From assembly GCA_944322885.1 (NCBI GenBank), contig CALUQH010000003.1:104779-168778 (forward strand): DNA of 64,000 nt. Direction: 5' to 3'. The notes under the pieces were generated by a model. It was not told where the DNA came from. It saw only the letters and a list, made by a program, of their open reading frames with translations, and ran no database searches. Position numbers and translations under genes: made by a program. Positions within the stretch are counted from its first letter, which is position 1; every line of letters begins with the position of its first letter. Below, piece by piece: positions 26,095-34,458 of this stretch. This stretch comes from Candidatus Gastranaerophilales bacterium (GTDB taxonomy: Bacteria; Cyanobacteriota; Vampirovibrionia; Gastranaerophilales; Gastranaerophilaceae).

Positions 26095-26481
26095 ATGCCT
26101 ACAATTAACCAGCTTGTTCGTAGAGAACGTAAAAAGCTAACCGACAAAACAAAATCTCCTGCTTTGATGGATTGTCCTCAAAGACGTGGAGTATGTACAA
26201 GGGTTTACACAACAACCCCTAAAAAACCAAACTCAGCACTTAGAAAAGTTGCAAGGGTTAGATTGACTAACGGATTTGAAGTAACTTCATATATTCCGGG
26301 TATCGGCCACAATCTTCAGGAACACAGCGTTGTCCTTATCAGAGGAGGAAGAGTTAAAGACCTTCCTGGTGTAAGATACCACATCGTAAGAGGCACTCTG
26401 GATACTGCAGGTGTTGCTAACAGAGCACAAAGCAGATCTAAATACGGTGCTAAGAAAAATGCTAAAGGAGGTAAGAAATAA
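26095..26481 (+). CDS. rpsL: 30S ribosomal protein S12
   Basis: The 128-residue protein begins [14 protein letters not shown] and contains [18 protein letters not shown] and [18 protein letters not shown]12 sits at the decoding centre. Both lysines known to matter for streptomycin sensitivity (in TPKKPNS and RVKDLPG) are wild type. Its stop overlaps the rpsG ATG by one base. Confidence 0.98.
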   Translation: MPTINQLVRRERKKLTDKTKSPALMDCPQRRGVCTRVYTTTPKKPNSALRKVARVRLTNGFEVTSYIPGIGHNLQEHSVVLIRGGRVKDLPGVRYHIVRGTLDTAGVANRAQSRSKYGAKKNAKGGKK

Positions 26482-26951
26482 TGTCTAGACGTTCTAAACC
26501 GGCTAAAAGAATACCTTTAGCAGATCCTGTATACAACAGCGTTGATATTTCTAAATTTATTAACAGAATTATGAGACGCGGTAAAAAATCACTCGCTGAA
26601 AAAATCTTCTATGCTACTTTGTTAAAGATAGAAGAAAGAACCGGCGAGAAACCGCTTGATATTTTCCAGAAAGCTATGACTAATGCTACACCGCTTTTGG
26701 AAGTAAAAGCTAGACGTATCGGTGGTTCAACTTATCAGGTGCCTATTGAAGTGAAGGCTGACAGAGGATTTGCTCTTGCTTCTTCATGGCTTATTGAAGC
26801 TGCAAAAAAACGCGGCGGAAAATCATTCATTGATAAATTAACTAATGAATTAATCGATGCTTCAAACGGTTCGGGTTCTGCTTGCAAAAAACGCGAAGAC
26901 ACCCACAAAATGGCTGAAGCAAACAAAGCTTTTGCTCACTACAGATATTAA
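26481..26951 (+). CDS. rpsG: 30S ribosomal protein S7
   Basis: The 156-residue protein shows the S7 pattern MRRGKKSLAEKIFYATL, NATPLLEVKARRIGGSTYQVP and KKREDTHKMAEANKAFAHYRY. S7 nucleates assembly of the 30S head. In the classical str operon fusA and tuf follow; here a terminator follows after 30 bases, so the elongation factors are encoded elsewhere. Confidence 0.98.
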   Translation: MSRRSKPAKRIPLADPVYNSVDISKFINRIMRRGKKSLAEKIFYATLLKIEERTGEKPLDIFQKAMTNATPLLEVKARRIGGSTYQVPIEVKADRGFALASSWLIEAAKKRGGKSFIDKLTNELIDASNGSGSACKKREDTHKMAEANKAFAHYRY

Positions 26952-26981
26952 TTTTATCTGCAGTCAGCTTAAAAGTCTTAT

Positions 26982-27011
26982 AAAAGAGGAACTAATATCA
27001 GTTCCTCTTTT
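26982..27011. terminator. Bidirectional terminator after rpsG
   Basis: AAAAGAGGAACT (26982-26993) pairs perfectly with AGTTCCTCTTTT (27000-27011), with T-runs on both sides. It also contains the stop codon of the convergent gene at 27010. Confidence 0.9.
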
Positions 27012-28590
27012 ATTTTAATATTTTTAAATCTTCTGCAGGTGTAGTGATTGGATAAATATCATAATCTTTATTAAAAGCCGATAAAACAGAGGGGTTAATT
27101 AGTGTGGGCGGACAGTCCGATAAAAATATATTTTTTGCACCTTCATTTTTAAGATTAATTATATTTGAAAAGGAATTTACATCGCATTTGGTCATAAAAA
27201 ATGCTAATTTTTCGGAATTAATCGGGATACGTTCAAATATTTTTTGAAGAACCCCGTAAATTTGAGCATAATCATTTCCTAAATTTATTTCCATGACATT
27301 ATCTAAATTGGGGTTATTAGCAAGAGTTATCGCATAAGTGCTATTCGGTATTAAACTGAACATCTTTTTAAAGTAATCATTATTGCTGGTATTTAGAGAT
27401 GAATGACCAATTATCAACAAATTTTTAAAATCTTCGTTTAAAATTTTATTTAAGAAATTATTTAAATTATCCTCGCTAAAACCTACTTTGATATTCTTTC
27501 TTTGCTGCCCTTTTGCAAACCCTTTTGCCTGCAGAGCAGATTCAATAAGAGGGAAAAAATCATTATCAGTAATTTTTACAACACCTTTAGGAGCAATATC
27601 GTCTGTTGTAAAGAGCCGGCCTCTATATAAATATTCTATGTTCTGAGCTTCATTTTTTGTTAATAGAATGGCTCCGGGAAATGTAGCAAAGTCAAGAATA
27701 GTGTTGAATACTCCGGTACCGAAATGACCTTTTAAATTTTTGCACGATTTAAAATAAGGAAAAGCGTGAGCAATTAATAAATTACCGTTTGTATAGACAT
27801 CAATATCATAACTCTTAACAAAATCCAGAACATTTTTTAAATCATTGAGATTAGAGCCTGAAACAAGTATTGCTTTATTTGGACTGGTAGATGTTGAAAC
27901 TTCGGTTTCCTGTATTTTCCCAAAAGCATTTTCTTGTGAAATTTTTAAAAGCTTCAGCAGTTCCACATCTATCTTTGAGAGATTTTCCGTATATTTTTTT
28001 ACCGTTTTCGAATCAATCTTAGACGAGTTAAATATATTTAACGCCTCTAAAACATTGTCTGATGCGTATTCACATGAACAATCATAATCATAAAGTGATA
28101 TCAAATTTGTACACACACTCTTTATAACGGAATGCAAAATTTCAGCACCATATTTTTTATTGGAATTTAATTTTTTATATTTGGCAAGAAATTCTTTATC
28201 ACCTTTTTTAAGAATACCAGACAGATTAGTTTTTGGCGACAGCTTTAACAAATTTTTCAAATCTTGTGACTGTTCATCTCTTTCCCTACAATTTTGAAGA
28301 TAATCCTTCCTTAAAAAAATCAGATTTTCGTACTGTTTTGAAAATATATTTAAAATTTGATACTCTGAAAAATCTTTAGCTGCATCAAGGAGTGCAAGCT
28401 GAGAAATAACTGAGCGGGTAATTGAATCATTAGTTATGTTAAATTCCTTTAACTTTAAAAGATAATATGCAATTTGACGCAAAAGTATAAGCATGACCTC
28501 CTGCATTGATGACACTGCCGGCGATATAGAACAGGCGCCTCGTGAAACACAATCATTATATTCATAACTGTTTGATGAATTGTAGAACAT
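27010..28590 (-). CDS. Degenerate hybrid-cluster (prismane/Hcp-like) protein
   Basis: The C-terminal 300 residues follow the Hcp (hydroxylamine reductase, prismane) layout: VYTNGNLLIAHAFPYFK, FATFPGAILLTKNEAQ, YRGRLFTTDD, DFFPLIESALQ and a final STPAEDL-like PITTPAEDLK. Hcp binds a 4Fe-2S-2O cluster. The conserved TxNC motif after FPG reads TKNEA here, so that cluster cysteine is Glu, and other Cys ligands are not evident in this half. The N-terminus keeps DCVSRGACSISP. It probably has lost or altered redox chemistry. It follows glutaredoxin by three bases, which implies a common message. Confidence 0.75.
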   Translation of the reverse strand: MFYNSSNSYEYNDCVSRGACSISPAVSSMQEVMLILLRQIAYYLLKLKEFNITNDSITRSVISQLALLDAAKDFSEYQILNIFSKQYENLIFLRKDYLQNCRERDEQSQDLKNLLKLSPKTNLSGILKKGDKEFLAKYKKLNSNKKYGAEILHSVIKSVCTNLISLYDYDCSCEYASDNVLEALNIFNSSKIDSKTVKKYTENLSKIDVELLKLLKISQENAFGKIQETEVSTSTSPNKAILVSGSNLNDLKNVLDFVKSYDIDVYTNGNLLIAHAFPYFKSCKNLKGHFGTGVFNTILDFATFPGAILLTKNEAQNIEYLYRGRLFTTDDIAPKGVVKITDNDFFPLIESALQAKGFAKGQQRKNIKVGFSEDNLNNFLNKILNEDFKNLLIIGHSSLNTSNNDYFKKMFSLIPNSTYAITLANNPNLDNVMEINLGNDYAQIYGVLQKIFERIPINSEKLAFFMTKCDVNSFSNIINLKNEGAKNIFLSDCPPTLINPSVLSAFNKDYDIYPITTPAEDLKILK

Positions 28591-28593
28591 ACA

Positions 28594-28824
28594 TTACACC
28601 ATGCTTTCTGCGTATTTAATTATGTCATCTGATTCGTATAAACCTTCATTTTTCTCTGTATCGTATAAAAAAGGAACCTGTTCATATCCGCCAAGTTTAA
28701 TAAGTTGTTCTCTGTTTTCTTTATCGCCGATATTTTTTTTATTATATTTTATTGAATTTTCATCAAAATAATTCATAACCTTACTGCAATATGGACAGGT
28801 TTCCAATATGTATAAATCAAACAT
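28594..28824 (-). CDS. Glutaredoxin
   Basis: The 76-residue protein has the active site CPYC (residues 10-13), the cis-proline region EQVPFLYD and a thioredoxin fold of normal glutaredoxin length. It reduces disulfides or carries dithiol electrons. AAGGAG lies at a good distance before the ATG. It heads a two-gene operon with the Hcp-like protein, suggesting a shared redox context. Confidence 0.92.
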   Translation of the reverse strand: MFDLYILETCPYCSKVMNYFDENSIKYNKKNIGDKENREQLIKLGGYEQVPFLYDTEKNEGLYESDDIIKYAESMV

Positions 28825-28942
28825 TCACTTATCTCCTTTTATGTACATTATAAAAATTCTCTAACAAATATAAATTGCCTCATTATCCAATAAACAGATT
28901 ATACAATTGCATAAGAATATTTTTTATATTAAACTAGTCAAT

Positions 28943-30070
28943 ATGAAAAATATATTATTCGTCTTTGGGACACGACCGGAAGTTATAAAACTTGCTCCTG
29001 TCATGATAGAACTAAAAAAATATCCCGATAAATATAATGTTATAATTTGTAATACAGAACAGCAAAAAGAGTTATCAAATCAAACTCTTGCATATTTTGG
29101 TCTAAAGGCGGATTTAAATCTTGATTGTATGCGCCCAAATCAATCTCTTTTAGAAGTACAAACGAGAATATTAACAGCCCTTGATAAAGTTTTTGACAAT
29201 TATAATGTTGATGCGACTGTTGTCCAAGGGGATACAATGACAGTTTTATGCGGTGCTCTGGCAAGTTTTTACAGGAAAGTGCCCGTATATCATGTTGAAG
29301 CTGGATTGCGCTCCTATGATATATATGAACCTTTTCCTGAAGAAGTTATGCGCCAGATGACAACAAGAGTAGCAGAATTAAACTTTGCGCCTACAGAAAA
29401 AAACAGGCAGGCGCTTTTAAAAGAAAATATTAGCGATAAAAAAATATTTGTTGTCGGGAATACCGTTATAGATGCTTTATTTTGTTTATCTGATGCAACT
29501 CTTAACAGTGCTGAAAAATATTTTACTGATTTAGGAATAAACATTAATGAAAAGCTTGTATTAATTACCGCACACAGACGAGAAAATCATGGTGAAAGAA
29601 TTGACCGAATTTTGGATGCTATTGAATTTCTCTTAAAAAAATATAATGACCATACATTTATTATTCCGGTTCATCCTAATCCTAATGTTAAGGACAAAAT
29701 CCATGGCAGACTTGAAAAATATGAAAATGTCAAACTTTTAAAACCGCTTGACTACCCTTATCTTGTGTATTTGATGAAAAATGCTAAATTGATACTTACC
29801 GACTCGGGCGGAATACAGGAAGAAGCTCCGTCATTTGGCTGCCCGACTCTTGTAATGCGTTATGAAACAGAGCGTCAGGAAGGTATTGATGCAGGTGTTT
29901 CTGTTTTAGTAGGCGCGGACTATGACAAAATAATTTCTTATAGTGAGGCTGTATTGTCAAAAACAAAAAAAGAAACAAGATTAAAAGCACAAAATCCATA
30001 CGGAGACGGAACATCTGCTCAAAAAATTTCAAAAATCATTGAAAAACATTTGTTGAATGACAATATATAA
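28943..30070 (+). CDS. wecB: UDP-N-acetylglucosamine 2-epimerase (non-hydrolysing)
   Basis: From the ATG at 28943 (MKNILFVFGTRPEVIK) the 375-residue protein has the family motifs FGTRPEVIKLAP, HVEAGLRSYD, PEEVMRQ, ITAHRREN and LTDSGGIQEEAPSFG. It interconverts UDP-GlcNAc and UDP-ManNAc for envelope polysaccharides. The longer frame adds 12 hydrophobic codons without an RBS. No other polysaccharide genes flank it directly. Confidence 0.95.
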   Translation: MKNILFVFGTRPEVIKLAPVMIELKKYPDKYNVIICNTEQQKELSNQTLAYFGLKADLNLDCMRPNQSLLEVQTRILTALDKVFDNYNVDATVVQGDTMTVLCGALASFYRKVPVYHVEAGLRSYDIYEPFPEEVMRQMTTRVAELNFAPTEKNRQALLKENISDKKIFVVGNTVIDALFCLSDATLNSAEKYFTDLGININEKLVLITAHRRENHGERIDRILDAIEFLLKKYNDHTFIIPVHPNPNVKDKIHGRLEKYENVKLLKPLDYPYLVYLMKNAKLILTDSGGIQEEAPSFGCPTLVMRYETERQEGIDAGVSVLVGADYDKIISYSEAVLSKTKKETRLKAQNPYGDGTSAQKISKIIEKHLLNDNI

Positions 30071-30090
30071 ATCCTAAATTACTTTTCAAA

Positions 30091-30714
30091 TCAAACTTTC
30101 GTAATAGTATTAGCGTAATTCCTTAATGTTTCGCCTTTAAGAACATGTTTTTTATAGCTCTTTAATTTATAATTTATATTTGGCATAGAAGAAACTTCCT
30201 TTTGAAAATTTCTGTATAAAGCCATTTCTCGTTCTTTTATTAACTCTTCACGTGTTTTTTGTTTTGGGCGCTTTTTAGCCGAACGCATAACAGAAAGCAG
30301 TATGAGAATTGAAACTATACTCCATAAAACTTTTCCTTCGCTTGCTCTGCTTACAACGGTAATTGGAGAAGCATCGGGAGTCTCAAGAATAACATTTGCT
30401 TTTGAGATTCCTGTTGCATCAAGATAAATCTTTATATCATTATTTCCTACACTTTGAACGGCTACCCCGTTAATGTTTGAAGTATTTTTATAAAGTGTAT
30501 TAATGTCGGGTGATTGTTCAACCCCTTTCATGTAAATAACAATTTTATCAGGCGATTCAATCTCTTTACGAACTTTTGCAATTTTATCCGTGCGCAGAAT
30601 AACAGACATTTGCCCGTCGTTATTTTCAATTACGACGGAGTTTAGAAAATTATCCGAAGCGCATGCCGATAATCCCATAAAAATAACCAATATAAGAATA
30701 ATCTTTTTCAACAT
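30091..30714 (-). CDS. AMIN-domain-like lipoprotein
   Basis: The 207-residue protein starts with a lipoprotein signal ending LSACAS (Cys18 as lipidation site). Residues 25-115 have the alternating strand pattern of an AMIN domain (VVIENNDGQMSVILRTD, IVIYMKGVEQ), a module that targets PilQ and amidases to the envelope. A second hydrophobic segment (about 130-142) and a basic tail follow. A role with the pilus or cell wall is plausible given the pilin genes nearby, but unproven. AAAAGGAT precedes the ATG. Confidence 0.65.
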   Translation of the reverse strand: MLKKIILILVIFMGLSACASDNFLNSVVIENNDGQMSVILRTDKIAKVRKEIESPDKIVIYMKGVEQSPDINTLYKNTSNINGVAVQSVGNNDIKIYLDATGISKANVILETPDASPITVVSRASEGKVLWSIVSILILLSVMRSAKKRPKQKTREELIKEREMALYRNFQKEVSSMPNINYKLKSYKKHVLKGETLRNYANTITKV

Positions 30715-30904
30715 ATCCTTTTAATCCTCTACATTTATACATTACTGTATATTCTGTAAATAAGCATCAATCGGTAGTTTTAAGTATATAAATCGATAGG
30801 TTGATATCTTTATTAAGTATTGTAACAAAGAAAAGCCATGCTGAAATAAGGTAAAAAAATTTTTGTTTATATAAATGTAAGACACGAGAACGAGGAGTTT
30901 GATA

Positions 30905-31279
30905 ATGAACGGTATTTTAGCAAAAACTTCAGAAGACAGAACAAATAATATAAGAAGTACAAAACCGGCAGAATCAGTAGAAACAGCAGGTTCATTGGCA
31001 ATGAATGTATTTCATAGTCTGTTTGAAACTAATTCTTACGATGAATTTTCAACCAGCAATCCTTTTGCAGTAGATTATTCTCAGTATTCAGATGCCGGTG
31101 AAACAGTTGCTTATTCTGGATTTTTAAGCAGTTTTTCAAATGCCGTATCAACTCTTTCTTCAACAACAAACTTTACTTCAGGTACAAGCTCGGCTGGTGC
31201 ATCTTGCGGCGGGTTCTCAGGAGGTGCATCGGCAGGCGGTTCCTGCGGCGGTGGCGGCGGGTTTTCATCTGTTTGCTAG
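30905..31279 (+). CDS. Small Ser/Thr-rich protein with Gly/Cys-rich tail
   Basis: I start at the ATG at 30905, seven bases after GAGGAG; the longer frame begins with TTG. The 124-residue product is Ser/Thr/Asn-rich and ends in a tail of Gly, Ser and Cys with three cysteines (ASCGGFSGG, GSCGGGGGFSSVC). I recognise no family. The tail could be a metal or disulfide motif, or a modified peptide, but no maturation enzyme lies nearby. A terminator follows. Confidence 0.65.
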   Translation: MNGILAKTSEDRTNNIRSTKPAESVETAGSLAMNVFHSLFETNSYDEFSTSNPFAVDYSQYSDAGETVAYSGFLSSFSNAVSTLSSTTNFTSGTSSAGASCGGFSGGASAGGSCGGGGGFSSVC

Positions 31280-31323
31280 TTTTTGGTTATACAGGATTAT
31301 AAAGAAAAAGAAATACTATAAAC

Positions 31324-31350
31324 GGCGGTACCAAAAACCGCCATTTTTAT
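31324..31350 (+). terminator. Terminator of the Gly/Cys-tail gene
   Basis: GGCGGT (31324-31329) pairs with ACCGCC (31337-31342), followed by ATTTTTATTT. Confidence 0.8.
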
Positions 31351-31363
31351 TTATAAATTTATT

Positions 31364-31618
31364 ATGAATAAAAAGTATTACACATATATGCTTCTAACAG
31401 AGCACAACACTTATTACTGCGGATATACTGATAATCTGGAAAAACGTTTCAGACTTCACTGTGAAGGTAAGGGGGCAAAATACACACGCGCAAACAAACC
31501 GCTAAAAATTGTCTACTTTAAAGAATTTGATAATAAATCAGATGCTATGAAGGAGGAAATTCGATTAAAAAAATTATCACATAAAGAAAAAGACATTCTA
31601 TTGACAAAAGAGAATTAA
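31364..31618 (+). CDS. GIY-YIG domain protein (YhbQ-like)
   Basis: The 84-residue protein is a lone GIY-YIG nuclease domain: YYTYMLLTEHNTYYCGYTDN holds the family tyrosines, followed by LEKRFRLHCEGKGAKYTR with the catalytic Arg and a conserved Glu in KEEIRLKK. Small proteins of this type are common in bacteria and are implicated in DNA processing; a specific role is not known. It directly precedes the pilin-like gene with the C-tract. Confidence 0.92.
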   Translation: MNKKYYTYMLLTEHNTYYCGYTDNLEKRFRLHCEGKGAKYTRANKPLKIVYFKEFDNKSDAMKEEIRLKKLSHKEKDILLTKEN

Positions 31619-31651
31619 TAGTAAATAATAATAAAAAAAAGGAGTTGAAAC

Positions 31652-32432
31652 ATGTTTAAACAAGAAGCTTTGAGACTCTCCCCCCCCCCCGAAAGAACCG
31701 GATATAGCAAGGTTTTTAAGGACTAAAAATTGGCAGACAATCTATTATTATCAGCCAAAGTCTGCATTTACTCTTGCTGAAGTATTAATTACATTAGGGA
31801 TTATCGGGGTTGTTGCGGCAATGACATTGCCGACCTTAGTTAATAAATATCAGGCACAGGTATTAAGAACACAATTTTTGCAAGCAAATACTATTTTGCA
31901 GGATGGCATTACAAGAATGCGTTATGACGAAGTCGATCTAAACGACGTCATAAATAAAAGAAATTCTGCGATTATCGAGCAATATTTTGAAAACGGTCAC
32001 TGTGAGTTACCTGCCGATGAAAAGGGAGCAGGATATAAGAACTTTTTCGGGAATTACGATACAGCAGGAAGAGCTGCGTCTTCCTTGATACAGCCTTATT
32101 GTCTTAAAAATGGAATGCTTTTATGGTTCGGGAAATTAAAAAATATCGATCCAACTGGAACTTTTTGGTACGATGATAACAGATATTCACTGCTTGCAAT
32201 TGATATAAACGGGTGGAAAAAGAAACCAAATATGTTTGGGAAAGACGTATTTTTCTGGTATCTTGACCCAGACACAAATATGGTTAAAGCTGTTGGAAAA
32301 TATGCAGATCTGCCTGCAAGCTATTTATATACCCAATGCCCTGGCAGTACAGGTATGGCGGAGGCAGGTATAGGATGTGCAGCAAAAGCATTATACGATC
32401 CGAAATACTTCGAAGAAATAGGGTTACATTAG
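31652..32432 (+). CDS. Type IV pilin-like protein, out of frame at a C11 tract
   Basis: AAGGAG precedes the ATG at 31652. The frame enters 11 C residues at codon 10 and stops at 31724. The pilin proper is in another frame: AFTLAEVLITLGIIGVV around 31764-31815, then about 205 residues with a conserved INGWKKKPNMFGKDVFF block. Between the stop at 31671 and the helix this frame has no ATG, GTG or TTG, so it needs the upstream ATG. Losing one C (10) would join the two and give a 38-residue leader cleaved at Ala|Phe. Type IV prepilins are processed at such sites and assembled by the pilus/type II machinery. I read it as phase variable and OFF here; a decayed gene is the alternative. Confidence 0.7.
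31680..31690 (+). repeat. C11 homopolymer tract in pilin leader
   Basis: Eleven consecutive C bases, preceded by GAGACTCT and followed by GAAAG. Tract lengths of 10 or 13 would put the pilin in frame with the ATG at 31652. Confidence 0.9.
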
Positions 32433-32435
32433 TAA

Positions 32436-33782
32436 TTAAGTCTGCTTTTTTGATTTTGAATTTTCGTTTTCAAGACGTTTTAATTCTTTTTGTTTGAGTT
32501 TTTCGAGACGCTGTTGCTCTTTCAGCTCCTGTTTTTCTTTAATTTCATTGTATTTAATAAGAACTTCGTTTCCAGAAGTTGAACCTTGAATACGCTTGCG
32601 AAGCTTATAGTCTTTTTGCTGATCTTTAAATTCATTATCCATTTCTTTAATTTTAGCCTTATAGGAAGCTTCCAAATCTTTTACGTATGCCCTGTCTTCT
32701 GCTTTTTTCTTCTTTTGCTGCGCCTTTTCAATACGCTCTAGCTGCTCCTGCTCTTTCTCGGAAACGGAAGGAGATACAACACCTTCTTTAACCAGCCTGT
32801 ACCCGTTCATACTTATATTAACAGTATCAGCTTTAAAAGTAATAAGCCTTGATTGTTCCCCTTTATAGCTGACAGTCCATGTTCCAAGGTTTACAGGAGT
32901 ATCACCTGTATAGGCATACGCATTTACAACAATCCAATCCGGATTATCAGCAGCGAACCCCAAAGGATAAACATCCCAGCGTTTATCTTCAAGCATTAAA
33001 CCCTTATTTTCTTCCCAGTAATAAGAAATGGCATCTCTGACTTCCACAAGGCTGTATGAAACATTATTGGTAAAATCATAAACAATAGGGGTCGTTTTCC
33101 AGATTCCGTCTTTTGTATTACCTATTTTTTCTTTAACAAGAAGTTTTGTACCGTCAGCAGAAAAATCAACCGGCGTAAGTGTTCTAAATGTAAAATAATT
33201 ATCTATATTTTTATCTGTAGACAAAATAGGCTCAGCAAGCCTGTGTATAACATTTGCAGTAAGAATTTTATGCAAATTTGATTTTGCTTCCTCAAGATTT
33301 ATAACGAATAAATCGCAAGCGGTTGAAGCACTATCAGGATAATAATAAACAGAAGGGTAAACAAGCTTTGTAAAATCGGGGGATACAATCCCCTGGGCAT
33401 TTTGCTGTCTTTTTTCATAAAAAGTTTTATTTAAAGATATTTCAGCAACACCAGGAGGATTATTATATTTTACAATCCTGTATTCAGGTTGAGGGACATA
33501 GACCATGTCGGCAGGAGTGGGAATTTTGGGAATTTCAATTTCCTCAGTCATCCTGTCTTTTGGAGTTGATAGGAGTTCATACTCTTCAACAGTCATAAAG
33601 CCTGACGGGTGTCTGTTCAACTTTGTACGCTCATATTTTTCCTTTTCTGTTTTTTTGTTTACATTATGAACGTATTTTGCTTCCTTCTGGTTTGCATCAT
33701 CAAAATTCGGCATAGGGATTTCATCCCCCCACTGAATAAAAGCGCAAAAAGCAGCAGCAATCCCGAGCAGAGCATAAATCAT
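32436..33782 (-). CDS. Exported protein with beta-propeller-like region and coiled-coil tail
   Basis: The 448-residue protein has an N-terminal hydrophobic segment (2-16) that is either an uncleaved anchor or a signal. Residues 110-330 contain blade-like stretches such as VSPDFTKLVYPSVYYYP, VDFSADGTKLLVKEKIG and WIVVNAYAYTGD, reminiscent of TolB-like propellers. The last 110 residues are a highly charged Lys/Glu coiled coil. The function is unknown. It starts one base after the response regulator stop, so it is the third gene of the kinase operon and may be a sensory or output partner. Confidence 0.7.
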   Translation of the reverse strand: MIYALLGIAAAFCAFIQWGDEIPMPNFDDANQKEAKYVHNVNKKTEKEKYERTKLNRHPSGFMTVEEYELLSTPKDRMTEEIEIPKIPTPADMVYVPQPEYRIVKYNNPPGVAEISLNKTFYEKRQQNAQGIVSPDFTKLVYPSVYYYPDSASTACDLFVINLEEAKSNLHKILTANVIHRLAEPILSTDKNIDNYFTFRTLTPVDFSADGTKLLVKEKIGNTKDGIWKTTPIVYDFTNNVSYSLVEVRDAISYYWEENKGLMLEDKRWDVYPLGFAADNPDWIVVNAYAYTGDTPVNLGTWTVSYKGEQSRLITFKADTVNISMNGYRLVKEGVVSPSVSEKEQEQLERIEKAQQKKKKAEDRAYVKDLEASYKAKIKEMDNEFKDQQKDYKLRKRIQGSTSGNEVLIKYNEIKEKQELKEQQRLEKLKQKELKRLENENSKSKKQT

Positions 33783-33783
33783 A

Positions 33784-34458
33784 TTATACTAAACCCTCTT
33801 TCATAGCCATTGAAATAGCCTTTGAACGTGAGTTAACATAAAGTTTCTGTAATATACTGTGAACATGTGTCTTGGTCGTAGAAATTGTAATAACAAGCTT
33901 TTCAGCTATCTGAGGATTGGTAAGTCCGTCTACAATTAATGCAAGAACCTCCATTTCCCGTTCCGTCAGCCCGTACAAATTTTTACCAAGCTTATAATTA
34001 ATTTCTCCGCGTTTTTCAGTATGTTCGCTTCCTCGTCTTATATTTGTAAGAACCACCTTTGCAATTGCAGGATCAAGCCAGCCGGCCCCCTCAGAAACAG
34101 CAGTAACTGCAGCTACCGTCTGCTCCGATGTCGCTCCTTTTGTTATATAGCCGTCAGCACCAGCCTGAAAAGAATCAAAAATATCATCTTCTCCTTCACG
34201 AGAAGTATACATTAACACTTTTATATCTGGATTTGAATTTTTAATTCTTTTAGTTGCCTCAATACCATCAATTGTCGGAAGTCCAATATCCATAACAACC
34301 ACATCAGGCCGTATTTCAAGAGCCTTTTCCACACCTTCAAGACCGTCTGCACACATCCCTGAAATTTCTATATTAGGATTGTTGCTCAATATCACGGAAA
34401 GCCCCATACGTGCCATATCATGGTCTTCAACAATCATCACTTTAATATTTTTAGCCAT
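33784..34458 (-). CDS. NarL/LuxR-type response regulator
   Basis: The 224-residue protein has a receiver domain (MIVEDHDMARMG, phosphoacceptor Asp in VVMDIGLP, Lys in YITKGA) and a C-terminal HTH: LTEREMEVLALIVDGLTNPQIAEKL. It is a DNA-binding transcription regulator activated by phosphorylation. I start at 34458 (MAKNIKVM), whose ATG overlaps the end of the upstream kinase gene by eight bases. The adjacent kinase is the likely partner. Confidence 0.95.
   Translation of the reverse strand: MAKNIKVMIVEDHDMARMGLSVILSNNPNIEISGMCADGLEGVEKALEIRPDVVVMDIGLPTIDGIEATKRIKNSNPDIKVLMYTSREGEDDIFDSFQAGADGYITKGATSEQTVAAVTAVSEGAGWLDPAIAKVVLTNIRRGSEHTEKRGEINYKLGKNLYGLTEREMEVLALIVDGLTNPQIAEKLVITISTTKTHVHSILQKLYVNSRSKAISMAMKEGLV

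Noticed and set aside
30905..31279. RiPP precursor
   Set aside because: The Gly/Cys tail is suggestive, but no maturation enzyme, transporter or leader motif lies near, so I annotate it as unknown.
31680..31690. Poly-C tracts as pure sequencing or assembly error
   Set aside because: It cannot be excluded at a single site. But three independent loci, all in leaders of the same protein family, all with matching flanks and an upstream ATG plus RBS, make a purely technical origin less likely than biological tracts of variable length. Read-level data would settle it.
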